Source: Blastocatellia bacterium (GTDB lineage: Bacteria > Acidobacteriota > Blastocatellia > Chloracidobacteriales > JADJPF01). From it: a stretch of DNA of 64,000 nucleotides. The stretch spans positions 1-64,000 of the forward strand of contig JADJPF010000027.1 of NCBI GenBank assembly GCA_016713405.1, in the 5' to 3' direction. This document shows positions 28,377 through 39,746 of the stretch, one piece after another. The notes under the pieces are model-generated. The model was not told where the DNA came from. It searched no databases and was given only the letters and a program-made list of their open reading frames with translations. Position 1 is the first letter of the stretch; each line of letters begins with the position of its first letter. Position numbers and translations under genes: made by a program.

Positions 28377-28601
28377 ATGCTTAAAAAAGCTGCAAACATA
28401 AAAGATAATTTTGACTTTACCGAAAATGATATAAAAATCAAAATTGCTCAATTAGGAGGACTATTGATACTTTCCAATGGTTCTAGAGTTAAGGTTATTG
28501 ACGCTAAAGAAATCCCTTATATAAAAGAAAAATTTGGTATAGAAAAATTCCTTAAAGTTCAACAATCACAACTGCAAGAATTATGGTCTGCTTATTCTTA
28601 A
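28377..28601 (+). CDS. small protein of unknown function
   Basis: 74 residues, KIAQLGGLLILSNGSRVKVIDAKE in the centre, no signal peptide and no cysteine. It starts 36 bases after the NUDIX gene on the same strand and may be part of its transcript. I recognise no family. Confidence 0.45.
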   Translation: MLKKAANIKDNFDFTENDIKIKIAQLGGLLILSNGSRVKVIDAKEIPYIKEKFGIEKFLKVQQSQLQELWSAYS

Positions 28602-28866
28602 TAATGGTTTATCAAGTTAAGGACTTAAATAAAGTGAGTTTGAGATAAGGAAAAGTAGAAGTCCTTTGTTAAAAAATAGATAATAAGAAGAAGAAACCGC
28701 AATCAATAAAGGAAATTATGGGGTGTATTGGTTTAGGAGAAATAAAGAATCAGCCAAAGCTAAGGCTAAACCGGTTGCTAAAGGCACTCCAGCCGCAGCA
28801 TTAGCTAAAAAAGAAGCCCTAGCTACTGCTGAAAAATAATAGAAATTAAAAATTTCAACACAACAT
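28602..28866 (+). other. gap with a possible very short alanine/lysine-rich frame
   Basis: A 38-codon frame from GTG 28723 to TAA 28837-28839 encodes an Ala/Lys/Pro tail (AKAKAKPVAKGTPAAALAKK). An AAAGGAAA site lies about ten bases upstream. It resembles basic histone-like tails but is too short to call. Nothing else is seen between 28602 and 28866. Confidence 0.25.
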
Positions 28867-30339
28867 TTAATCTTGGCTATTAGATGTTGTGTTGGTTTTG
28901 GAAAATTTTAAGGTATCTCTTTCTAAAGAATTTTCACTTGTATCAAAATCTTCTTGATTAGTGCTTATTTCGCTAGTTATCCTATCAGTAACACCTAGTT
29001 TTATCATTTCAGAATTTAATAACTCTTCTATTTTTTCTAACAACTCTTCAGATGTAAAACGTAGATCAGGATTTTTTTCTAACATTCTTAAAACAAGCTT
29101 TTCTACTTCAATAGGAATTTTAGGATTTATTTCTCTAGGGTTTTGGGGCTGTTTTTCTAACTGTAAAGATATGGTTTCAAGTACACTGCTTGATGCAAAG
29201 GGTGAAACACCTGTTAGCATTTTATAAAAAACAACTCCTAAGCTATAAATATCAGCACGACCATCATAATTTTTATTTTGTATTCTCTCAGGTGCTAAAT
29301 AATTAGGTGTCCCAAGTACCAAATTACCTACTGTCAAATTTTGCAATTCAGTATTTGTTTCATCACCAAAGATTTTAGCTACTCCAAAATCAAGAACTTT
29401 CACTACTTCGCCTTCTTTACCTTTATGCAAAAAAATATTATCTGGTTTTATATCTCTATGGATAATGCCTAAGCGATGGGCTGTTGCTAATACACTACAA
29501 ACAGGAAGAAGTATTTCTAAAGAGCGAAGAACAGCGAGAGAAGCATTTTTAGTGATTTCTTTGCGAAGTGTACAGCCTTCTAAAAGTTCCATTGCTAGAT
29601 AAGCAATATTTGTTGAAGAAATCCCAAAGTCTATTATGGAAAGGCTGTTGGGATGGTTTATTTTAGAAGCCGAAATACCTTCTAAACGAAAGCGTTCTAA
29701 AGCTTCAACGCTACTGTTAGTTTTAGAAGGATGAAAGACTTTTATTGCAATTAGGCGGTTTAGATTAAGTTGTGTTGCTTTATAAACAGCACCAAACCCG
29801 CCAGAGCCTATTTTTTCATCTAGTCTATATTTTCCATCCAATATTGTACCAGGCAAAACTTCAGTCAAAGCAGAAAAAACCATATCTGTACGCTTTTGAG
29901 CAAGTAGTAAAGCTTCTTTTTCTTTAGCTAGTTGTTCATTTCGTTTTTCAAGTTCTTTACGAAGTCTTGAAATAGTTAATTGATTTTCAATTCTGGCAAT
30001 AACTTCTTCTGTTTGAAAAGGTTTGGTTATGTAATCAACTCCACCTACCTTAAATGCTTTAACTTTATCTAAAACATCATCTAAAGCACTAAGAAAAATT
30101 ATAGGGATGGTGGAAGTTTTTGGGCTGGCTTTTAATTGCCCACACACTTGATAACCATCTAGGTCTGGCATATTAACATCTAAAATAATTAATTCTGGTA
30201 AAGCATTATTGATAGCAGATAAAGCTCTTTTGCCATTTGTTGCCATGCGGACTTTATAATTATTTTCTCTTAAGATCTTTTCCAGTAAATGTAAGTTATT
30301 GGCATTATCATCAACAATAAAAATATCCCCATTTATCAT
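28867..30339 (-). CDS. response regulator fused to a Ser/Thr protein kinase
   Basis: 490 residues. A receiver domain (1-125) has acidic pocket DD10-11, phospho-acceptor Asp54 in ILDVNMPD and Lys in DYITKPF. A short coiled coil (RLRKELEKRNEQLAKEKE) leads to a protein kinase (about 170-430) with IGSGGFGAVYK, AIKVF, HRDIKPDNIF and DFGVAK, all needed residues present. Output is thus phosphorylation of Ser/Thr rather than DNA binding. The ATG overlaps the stop of the histidine kinase gene by four bases, so the two are translationally coupled and very probably cognate. Confidence 0.9.
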   Translation of the reverse strand: MINGDIFIVDDNANNLHLLEKILRENNYKVRMATNGKRALSAINNALPELIILDVNMPDLDGYQVCGQLKASPKTSTIPIIFLSALDDVLDKVKAFKVGGVDYITKPFQTEEVIARIENQLTISRLRKELEKRNEQLAKEKEALLLAQKRTDMVFSALTEVLPGTILDGKYRLDEKIGSGGFGAVYKATQLNLNRLIAIKVFHPSKTNSSVEALERFRLEGISASKINHPNSLSIIDFGISSTNIAYLAMELLEGCTLRKEITKNASLAVLRSLEILLPVCSVLATAHRLGIIHRDIKPDNIFLHKGKEGEVVKVLDFGVAKIFGDETNTELQNLTVGNLVLGTPNYLAPERIQNKNYDGRADIYSLGVVFYKMLTGVSPFASSSVLETISLQLEKQPQNPREINPKIPIEVEKLVLRMLEKNPDLRFTSEELLEKIEELLNSEMIKLGVTDRITSEISTNQEDFDTSENSLERDTLKFSKTNTTSNSQD

Positions 30340-33300
30340 GCGAGAGTTCCTTCAAGTATTTCTAGTAGCTCGTCAAATTGGAAGTTTTTAACCATTTTAG
30401 CTATTTCATCTGCAAATTCTTTATCTAGTTTAGCAATTTTTCTAATTGTAACCTCAGCCGCTTGATTATCCCCAACATTAAGCGCGTCAGTTAATTCTTG
30501 TAAAAGTTCTATTGGCAAAAGCTTAAAACGTGTAAGGGTTAAAGTAGGTTTAAGATTTTCTAATCCTTTTAAGCTGTATAAATCTTCATCATATAGAAAC
30601 TTTACTCCTAAATGTTGGGCTAACTTATCAAATATTGAAGACTCATAAAAAGGTTTAGCTATAAAATCATCACAACCAGCTTCAATAATGGCTTTTTGGT
30701 CATGTTCAAAGACGCTAGCTGTTAAAGCAATTATGATGGTTTTCTGGAGCTTTTCCAATTCTTCTTCTTTTCTAATATGTTTAATTGCTAAATAACCATC
30801 CATAACAGGCATATGAATATCCATCCAAATTAGATTTGGTTGGTAGCTTGACCACATTTTAATAGCTTCTTTACCGTCTTTAGCTTCATTTACTTCAAAT
30901 CCAAAAGGTGTAAGCATTTTTACTAGTAATTTACGGTTTTCTACCTCATCATCTACAACAAGGATTTTATATTTAGGTTGTCCAGCCAATAAACTTATAA
31001 CTTTACGCCTTTCAATAAGATTTTTGGCTTCTTTAGATAGAGGTAATTTTACATAAAAGCTAAAAATTGTTCCTTTACCAATTTGGCTTTTAACGCTTAT
31101 TTCTCCATCCATTAGGTTTATAAAGTTTTTACTTAGCACTAAACCAAGCCCAGTACCTTCTTTAGATTTATGTCCGCTTTGAGTTTGAGCAAAAGCTTGA
31201 AATAAATTTCCTATTTCATTCTCACTAATTCCTTGTCCAGTGTCTTCAACCTCAAAACTAGCTATATCATCTTGCCAACTAACTCTAAGTTTTACTGTGC
31301 CTTTATCAGTAAATTTAATAGCATTTCCTAGTAGATTAATTAATATTTGACGTAGTTTTCCTTCATCTCCTAAAACATTTTCTGGCAAGCTTTTATCTAG
31401 TTCAAAAACTAGTTCTAAAGCTTTAGAATCCGCCTTAATTTTGATCATTTCTTCAATATTTTTTAAGAGTTGATAAAGATTAAAAGGCTGTTTATTAAGT
31501 GTAAGTTTACCTGCTTCAATTTTAGCTAGAGATAATACATCATTGATTAATGCTAATAAATGCTCTCCGCTTTTAAGTATAATTTTTAGATTTTCTATTT
31601 GCTTGTTATTAAAGGTTTTGTCTCGCTCCATTAGTTGAGCAAAGCCAAGTATTGCATTAAGAGGAGTTCTTAGTTCATGACTCATATTAGAGAAAAAGAT
31701 TGTTTTAGCTCTATTTGCTTGCAACGCCTTTTTTTCTGATTCTATTGCAGCACTTTTAGCATCTAGGGCTGAAGCCTCAGAGATTTGCAAGAGTTTGACA
31801 AGACTTTTAAGTTCATCAACTTTTTCTGCTAACTCATCATTTTTATTGTTAAGTTCACGAGTTCTAATTTCAACTTTTTCTGTTAAAAGCCTATTACGAC
31901 GTTTTAAGGTTTTAACACTTACTAAAAAAATAGCATATATCATTGCTCCACTAGCAGTTATGTAAAAAATATATGCCACCCGAGTTTGTGAAAAAGGGGT
32001 TTTTATACGAAAACTATAACTTGCTCCAACTTCATTCCAAATACCATCATTATTACAAGCAATAACTCTAAAGCAATAATCCCCTGGAGCAAGATTAGTA
32101 TAATTTATTGTTCGCTCAGTTCTTTCTTTCCAATCTTGGTCATATCCTTCTAATTTACACTTAAAACGTACTTTTTTAGGAGCAATAAAACTTAAGGCGT
32201 TATAGTAGAAAATAAAATCCTTTTTGTCAGAATCCAATAGAGTTTCCTCTAAGTTGATGTTTTTACCATTAACTACTATTTTTTCTAATGTGATAGGAGG
32301 AGGGAGTTTGTTAACTTTGCTATGCAAAGGGTCAATCATTGTTATGCCTTTTATAGTTGCAAACCAAAGTCTTCCTTGAGTGTCTTTCCAAGCAGCAGGC
32401 TGAGTTCCTCCATTACATTGATTAGCGGGCATTCCATCAAATTTATTATAAGAGACACTATTAACAGATTTAACTAATTTTTTTTCATAATTTATAAGTT
32501 CTTTTTTTCCTACTTTATAAATACCTTTATTACAACTTATCCAAAAATTTTCATCGTCACTTTCTAGAATTTGAAACACTACATCATCAAATAAACCTTC
32601 TTTGGCTGTACAAGCATATAGTTTGTCGTTTTTAAGCCAAAGTAACCCTTTATTTGTTCCTATCCAAAGCCTATTTTCTTTGTCTTCATAAAAGCCAAAT
32701 ACAGTAAAATCTGTTGATCCATCTATAGGATGGTTATGATAACTAGAAATTTTACCTTGTTGCAAAAGGTTAAAGCCCGAACGGGTGCCTATCCAAACAT
32801 TATTTTGTTTATCAATATGAATAGATCTAACAAAATCATCATTTAACCCATCTTTAGTTGTAAAAGAAGTAACAATATTATTTTTGATTAAGTAAACACC
32901 TTGACTATAAGTGCCAATCCAAATATTATCCTCTTGATCTACAACAATTACATTAACAATAGTTATTGGTAATTTATCCTTGAAATAAGGCTTGATTTTA
33001 CCATCTTTAAGAAGATTTACTCCTCCATAAGTACCAAGCCATAAATTTCCTTTACTATCTTGGCAAATTGCTCTAATAGAATTATTAGATAACCCATCTT
33101 TAGTTGTATAAGTTCTTACTTTTCCATCTTTTAGAAAATTTAGACCTTCGCCGTCTGTTCCTATCCAAAAACCTCCAGATGAGTTTTCATAAATAGTACG
33201 GGTATTATTACTTGATAAGCCTTCTTTTGAAGTGTAATTAGTGAAAATACTATCTTTTAAATCTATTTAATCCAGAATTTGTGCCAACCCATAAATTTCC

Positions 33301-34230
33301 TTCAATATCTTCATATATTGAGCGAACACCATTTTGTGATAAACCTTCTTTACTAGAAAAGTTACTAAATTCATTATTCTTAATTCGCCAAAGTCCTTCG
33401 CTTATTGTTCCAAACCAAATACTACCGTCTTTATCCTCCATTATGCTGTCAACTTGTTTTCCAAAAGAAAGATTTCCAAAATAATAGTGACTAAAATGGC
33501 CTTCTTTAAGGTAATCTAGTCCATTAGTTGTACCAACCCAAATATTATTAAGTTTGTCTTGATAAAAAGTTGTGATTATGTCAGCACTTAACCCATCTTT
33601 GGTAGTGTAGAGGGTGATTTTATCGTTTTTTGCATAAATTAGCCCAATTCCAGTTGCAAACCAAAAATCACCAGATTTGTCTTGGTGTATTGTATTAACT
33701 CTAGTTTTAGATATAAAACTTGTTATAGGAGTATCAATAAACTTGCCATTTTTTAAGCAACTAATACCTGCTTCTGTTCCAACCCAAATATTTCCGCTTT
33801 TGTCTTCAAGAATGCTTCTAACAAGATTATTAACTAGGCCATTTTTAATATCATACCTAGTAAATTTACCATCCTTAAAAAACAGGATACCTTCTTGAGT
33901 TCCTATCCATAGATCACCATTATGATCTGTATATAAGGAAAATATATTATTACTTTTTATTTCTTCAGTATTGTTTTTATTAAAAGTGTAAAAGCTAACT
34001 CCATCAAAACGCACTAAGCCTTCATAGGTGGCAAGCCATATATAACCGTCTTTTGTTTGAGTAATGGAATGAATAGTATTTTGAGGTAACTCATCTTGCC
34101 AAACTTCATGCACATATTGAGTTAAAGCTTTATTTGGGTCTAAAGCAAAAGCAAAGCTACTAAAGCCTAATGTTATCAACAAATAACCAATTGTAAAAAA
34201 TAAAATTTTCAATTTGGCTTGTAGCTTCAT
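30336..34230 (-). CDS. propeller-sensing hybrid histidine kinase (one frameshift)
   Basis: A signal/anchor helix starts at 34230, then about 600 residues of two-component-propeller repeats (GNLWVGTNSGLNRF, NIWVGTEAGISCL and many similar), a Y_Y_Y domain (APGDYCFRVIACNNDG), a membrane helix (VAYIFYITASGAMIYAIF), a coiled coil, HisKA with FFSNMSHELRTPLNAI, HATPase_c (NLLGNAIKF, DTGQGIS, GTGLGL), and a receiver (VVDDEVENRKLL, IWMDIHMPVMDGY). A frame change near 33255 (TTTAAAAG) splits it; the downstream frame is open right from that point, so it is one gene of about 1300 residues. Senses an extracytoplasmic signal, unknown. Confidence 0.85.
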
Positions 34231-34241
34231 TTTTTAACACC

Positions 34242-37200
34242 TTAAAAATAAAAACCTGGGGCGAGCATTTCGGTCATTCGTTCAATATTGCGGATTTTTT
34301 GACTTTTCATCCAATTATTAGCAGTTTCAATTAATTCTGCTCCCTTTTTACTTTCAAGTAAGCTTCCCAAACGATATTGCACGGCTGCTTTATAAAGTAA
34401 CATATTAAGTTCTTCAAAATGTTTTTCTGCTTGTGTTAATAAATTAATTGCTTGCTCTTTTTGATTGCGATTAAAGGCTACAGCAGCTAAAAGCAGTTTG
34501 GCAAAGGCTGTAGCTGTGCCAACTTTTTCTTTTAATAATTTATGGGCATCTTTTTCAATACTTGCTAAAACTGCTTTTGAATTATTAGAGGTTTTTAATG
34601 TTGCTAAAGCAGCACGGGCCCTTAGTTGAAGCATTTCTACTAAAGAATTTTGCACTTCTAAAAGTAACCCTTTAACCATTGGCGACCATTGGGCATTGAT
34701 AATTTTAAGTGCAGTATTACCTTGACCAGAATAAATTTCTACTTGAACCTGTCCAAGTAAGGCCCAGTAATGTTGCAGGTGAAAACCTTCGTGTGACCAT
34801 TTTTCTATAGCTTCCCACATATTTTTTCTTGCTTGATCTGGGTTATCTTCAATTATACAAGGCATATAGGAAAGAGCAGTTCCTAAACTAGTAATTGCAT
34901 AAATATCGCCACGTTCATGAGCTTGCTTAACAATAGCTGGAAGACGTTCACAAAGCTTATTTAACTCACCTAAATAAAGTAAAGAGCGCAAGGAAAATAA
35001 TTGGGAGTTATCTATTTCCCAATTTACCCCAGTACAATTTTGGCTGAAAATGCTTGTAGCTTGTTCTAAATGTTTATAGGCGTTTAGCCATTCACCAGCT
35101 AAAAAGGCAGCAATACCTGCCATCAAGGAAAATAAACCTTGAGCATGAGGAATATTTATTTTGTCAACTAGCTCTTTTGCTGTTTTCAAAAGCATTTCAG
35201 TTTGGGTTTTACCCCGGCTGCCAGTAGTTGAAGAAAAACCAGCTTCTAAAGTAAGAGCGCGAGCAACTCGGTAAGGTTCGCCAGCCGCTAAAGCTAATAA
35301 CATATGTCTAGCTTGAAAATCTGCACCTCGAATAGTGTCAACTATTGCTAAACCTAGGGCTGCTGACCAGCAGGCATCTATTTTAAGTAACTGGCTAGCT
35401 GCAATTTCTGTTTCTGTTTTAGACTTGAAAATTAATCCTCTTAAACGAATTTGCAAACGTCTAAATAGTAAAGAAAGTAATGCTCGTTTTGGTGTTGGAG
35501 GAACTTTGATTCCCATAGAACCCATTACGGTTTCTAAAACTTTTAACCCTTCATCAATATGTCCACCTAAAAGAAATTGTTCAGCAGTTTTCGTCTTAAC
35601 TCAAGAGCTTGTTCAGCTTTTGCACTATTTGCTGCTGCTGTAAGTAAATTCTTGCAGCCTCACCACTACGGCCTGTGTTAACTAAAGCATTGCCTAATTT
35701 TGCTTGCAAAGAAACTAGCTCACTTGAGGATTTTTTTGCTAACGTTAATGCTTGCTTATAAAGATGTACAGCATGATCAAAAGCTAAAGCTTGAGAAGCT
35801 TGATCTGCGGCCTTTAATGTATATTCTGCTGCTTTTTCTTTATTTCCTGCGCCTTGAAAATGTGTTGCTAAACTTTCTGGATCATCATAACTTGACTCTT
35901 CAAGTGCTAGAGCAAGTTGATGATGAATGTTTTTGCATTTTTCTCTAGCTAAATTATCAACTAAAGTTTCTCTGATTCTATCGTGATAAACTTCTATTTC
36001 TTCTTTTTTGTCTTTTTCTCTTGTGCGTATTAAATGATTAGCTCGTAAAAATGCTAGCGCAGTTTGTTCTTCATTTTCTAATTTAGCAGCTTGTTTGGCT
36101 ACACTTCGCTTTAATGGCTGACCTGCAATTGCTAAAACTTCTAATAAATTCTGCGCACTAGCAGGTAATTGCCCAACTCGTGCAAGAATTACTTGTTCTA
36201 AGGTTATTGTGCTTGGCTTTTCTATAATATTGCTAGGGTCAATTTGTGTGTAACGTACTAACTCATCAATAAAAAATGGACTTCCTCCAGATTCACGTAA
36301 TATCATTTCTACTTGTTCAGATGGAATATTTTGTTCTGCGTCGGATAAAGCAGTGATAAGCTCGTTAGTTTCGCTAGTTGATAGCTGTTCAACAGAAATT
36401 TCTTCTATATCAGCTATTTTTTTTTCCCAGGAAAGAATTGTTGTCAAAATAGGGCTAGTTTCTCTTTCTTCACTTCGGTAAGTAGCAATTAAAAATAGTG
36501 GTGGGGCCTCGGGTGGACAAATTAATTCTTGAATTAGTGCAATACTATCAAGATCTCCCCATTGCAAATCATCAATAAATAAAACTACAGCCCTTTCCTT
36601 ACTTAACTGTATAAACAACTCCCGCAACGCACTAAAAGCCCGCCTGCGTAGCTCTTGAAAATCTGGTATATCAATAGCTCTATATTCTACATTAGTAATT
36701 TCTATTACTTGTTTTAATACAGGAAATAATTTAACAATAGCTAATATGTCTTTTGGTAGTAGAGAGTTAATATCCAAACAGGTCAGACTTTTAAGATACT
36801 GGCTTAAATCATCTATTATGCCGTCAAAAGCTTTATAAGGAACTGATTCTTGTTCATAACATCGACCAGTAAAAATTAATATTTTTGGATTTTTTTGTCT
36901 AACTATATCTAAAAAGCGGCGTACCAAAACAGTTTTACCCATTCCAGAATAACCACTTATATATCTAATTACTGTTTTTCCATTTTGACTAGTTTGTAGA
37001 GCCACATTTAATTTATCTAAGTGTTTTTGTCGTCCTACAAGTCGGCTAGCTTGTGTACCAAGCGTAATTACTTTGTGATCCTGGGTTTTAGTCTTTATTC
37101 CTAAAAATTGTAATACTTCTTTACCTGTAGGACGTTCTAAGCTATCTCTTTTAAGTAAATTTTGGCAAAGCGTATCTAAATCCTTAGGCAAACCTTCTAT

Positions 37201-38025
37201 TAATTCACCAGGTGGAGTAGCATCATAACGTAATTTTTCTTTGATAACATCGCCAAATGAGCTATCGAAAGGTAGTTGTCCAGTTAAAGCTTCATAAAGC
37301 ATTACTCCAACACTATACCAATCACTAGCTTCAGTAAGCACTTTTCCTGCTCCATGTTCAGGAGACATATAATCTGGTGTTCCATGTTCGTTTGTGTTGT
37401 TGCTAGTTAGTTCTGTAATTAATCCAAAATCTAGGATTACTAAACGACCTTCATCAGTCACCAAAACATTAGAAGGTTTTAAGTCACAATGTAGTTTGCC
37501 AAAACGATGGAGTGCATAAACACCTTCAGCTAATTGCTTTAATGCTATTCTAAGGCGATCTAAATTAAGTGGTTCTGACAGTATTTGCCTTAGCTGAGTG
37601 GGTCGAGTTTCTGAATTAAAGTCTTCTTGGTCTTTTGTTTGACGTTGTTCTATCCTGCGGGAAAATGTGCTATGTCCAACTCTTTCAGTTCTGGGATTAT
37701 CAAAATTAGCACTAAGACCCCGAACATACTCTAAGAAGCTTACTCCTGGAACAAGTGCCATGGTAAAAAACCAATAATCTTTTTCAGAAAGTAGCTCATA
37801 TAAAGTAACTAAGTTAGGATGTGTGATATCACTTAAGGCACGAAACTCTTGCTTAAATTGATAAAGTGCAGTTGCTTCGCTTTTATGAAGTAATTTTAAT
37901 GCTACTTCTGATTGACGTTCCTGATCATAAGCATGGTAAACAACACCAAAGCCGCCAGAACCTAAGCGACGACGTAAAAGAAAACGTTTTGTTCCAGTAA
38001 ACTCTGTAGTTGTTGCGCTTTGCAT
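34242..38025 (-). CDS. Ser/Thr kinase with AAA ATPase and TPR region (two frameshifts)
   Basis: From 38025: kinase (RLGSGGFGVVYH, ALKLLHK, HCDLKPSNVLV with HCD for HRD, ILDFGLITE, GTPDYMSPEHG), then an AAA_16-type ATPase with Walker A GYSGMGKTVLVRR and Walker B VVLFIDDLQWGD, then helical TPR-like repeats. Frame changes near 35630 and 35590 separate the first 809 residues from the last 427; the linking text AKAEQALELRRK and AEQFLLGGHIDEGLKVLE is readable across them. About 1260 residues in all. Eleven bases separate it from the histidine kinase gene, making it the first gene of a three-gene signalling operon. Confidence 0.8.
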
Positions 38026-38134
38026 TATTATTTTATTTAGGGGGTTATTGAAGAATATTGTCGCAGCTTTTTAAAAATATAGTAAGCAAAATTTTTTTGG
38101 TAGGAAAACTTTCTAGCTAAGATTTAGCACTTTA

Positions 38135-38176
38135 AAAGTTCGCTAGTTTAAGATTTGACTTAAATTAGCGAACTTT
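38135..38176 (-). terminator. hairpin after the MBL-fold gene
   Basis: AAAGTTCGCTA.TTTAAG (38135-38152) pairs with CTTAAA.TAGCGAACTTT (38159-38176) around ATTTGA. It touches the stop codon of the minus-strand gene at 38175 and is followed by a T-rich stretch on that strand. Confidence 0.65.
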
Positions 38177-39008
38177 AGAACCAATATTCCGCCTTTTCCC
38201 TAGCTACAACAGCAGTTGGAAAGACTTCTCGTGCTTCAGTTTCTACCTTTTCCATATAATTATCATCGTGTGTAGGTTCGTGATGGGAGATAATCAAATT
38301 TTTTACACCACCTGCTTGAGCCAATTTAATGCCTTGTTCCCAAGTGCTATGTCCCCAGCCCTGTTTAGTTACATACTCAGCTTCATTAAAAGCTGAATCA
38401 TAAATCATAGCATCAACACCTTTTACAAACTCAACTAGTGGCTCGTCTTCGCGGTCAAAGTGTTCATAATCAGTAATATAAGCTATTGAACTCCCCTGAT
38501 ACTCAACTTTATAACCCATTGCATCAAATGGATGATTAAGACGATGAGTTTTAATGGTGACATCCCCAGATTTAACACTTTTACCAACTTTTAGAGTATG
38601 AAAAACTAGTTTTGCTCGCATTGCTTCAAGTGTGACAGGAAAATAGGGAAAAACCATCTGTCCAGCTAAAATTTGACGTGGCGATCGGCGACGCTTACTT
38701 TCTCCATAAATATGAAATTCATTGCTAGGAATATATGCAGGTACAAAAAAGGGAAATCCTAAAATGTGATCCCAGTGATAATGAGTAAAAAAGATTTTTG
38801 CTTTTAGAGGCATAGATTTTAATAGGTCTAAACCTAATTCTCTAATTCCACTCCCAGCATCAAAAATAAATAGCTCATCACCACAGCGCATTTCAATACA
38901 GGAAGTATTGCCACCAAAAATTTTTGTCTGATTGCCAGGAGCAGGTAAACTTCCACGTACTCCCCAAAGTTTTAAACGAATATTTTTTTTATCTGATGAA
39001 TTTGTCAT
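38175..39008 (-). CDS. MBL-fold metallo-hydrolase
   Basis: 277 residues. LWGVRGSLPAPG, GGNTSCIEM, FDAGSGIRELG and FFTHYHWDHILGFPFF (HxHxDH metal motif), then ITDYEHFD, IYDSAFNEAEY and ISHHEPTHDD make a beta-lactamase fold of the RNase Z/phosphodiesterase branch. Proteins of this kind hydrolyse cyclic nucleotides or phosphodiesters; the exact substrate is open. A class III cyclase-like protein is the next gene upstream on the same strand, which makes a cyclic-nucleotide phosphodiesterase an attractive but unproven idea. Confidence 0.8.
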   Translation of the reverse strand: MTNSSDKKNIRLKLWGVRGSLPAPGNQTKIFGGNTSCIEMRCGDELFIFDAGSGIRELGLDLLKSMPLKAKIFFTHYHWDHILGFPFFVPAYIPSNEFHIYGESKRRRSPRQILAGQMVFPYFPVTLEAMRAKLVFHTLKVGKSVKSGDVTIKTHRLNHPFDAMGYKVEYQGSSIAYITDYEHFDREDEPLVEFVKGVDAMIYDSAFNEAEYVTKQGWGHSTWEQGIKLAQAGGVKNLIISHHEPTHDDNYMEKVETEAREVFPTAVVAREKAEYWF

Positions 39009-39131
39009 TAATTGATTATTATTATTGTAAAAAGAATGTTTTAGGTATTACCAATGGCTCAAACATTATCAAGGAAAATTATTTTCTAGTAAATGACTTT
39101 TCCCCTGAGTAATTGTTGATAAGTAAAGTAA

Positions 39132-39737
39132 CTATTTTTCTAATCGGTAATAGTGCTTAATTAAACCTGTGTTTTCATTTTCAACTGATGTAAATTTTAA
39201 TATTGGTAAAGAGTCCTTAATTGCTTGATAAGTATCAGGAGTAATTAGGGTTTCTTCTGCTTTAGCTATATCTTCACCAAGCTTAAAAGCATAATTTACT
39301 TCTTTACCAAAACAATCTTCATCAGCAATTTTGATTACTTTGCCATAGCCAATGCCAACGCAAATTTTGATCTGAAAATCTTGAACTTTATCTTTATTAT
39401 AAAAATAAGTTGAATCGTGCATTGCTATAGAACAACGAAGGGCTTGGACTGGATCACGAAAGATTGCAAAAAGATTGTCAGCCTCTGTTTTTAGTAAAAA
39501 TCCATTATGTGAAAGAATAATTGGGGTAAGAAGTTTTTGCATTTCATGAATTAAAGTCAAAAAATGAACAATTCCAAATTCATCTGTTCTTTGAGTAAAA
39601 CCTGACATATCAGAACAAAGTATTGCCCAATCTTCGCCAAACATCGCCCAAATTTTTTCATCAATAGCTTGAATGTTTGCTCCTGGCACAAGACGTTGTT
39701 CTATTAATTCTATTAAAGTTTCTCGGGCTTTTTTCAT
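39132..39737 (-). CDS. class III nucleotide cyclase-like protein
   Basis: 201 residues. AILCSDMSGFTQRTDEFG carries the first metal Asp and FLLKTEADNLFAIFRDP the second (canonical K..GD is here KTEAD). VQDFQIKICVGIGYGKV, FGKEVNYAFKLGEDIAK and TPDTYQAI follow the adenylate/guanylate cyclase order. The usual GD is EAD, and the substrate-specifying residues cannot be verified by eye, so activity is uncertain. No membrane segment. Nine bases separate it from the M20 peptidase upstream. Confidence 0.7.
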   Translation of the reverse strand: MKKARETLIELIEQRLVPGANIQAIDEKIWAMFGEDWAILCSDMSGFTQRTDEFGIVHFLTLIHEMQKLLTPIILSHNGFLLKTEADNLFAIFRDPVQALRCSIAMHDSTYFYNKDKVQDFQIKICVGIGYGKVIKIADEDCFGKEVNYAFKLGEDIAKAEETLITPDTYQAIKDSLPILKFTSVENENTGLIKHYYRLEK

Positions 39738-39746
39738 AAATTCTCC

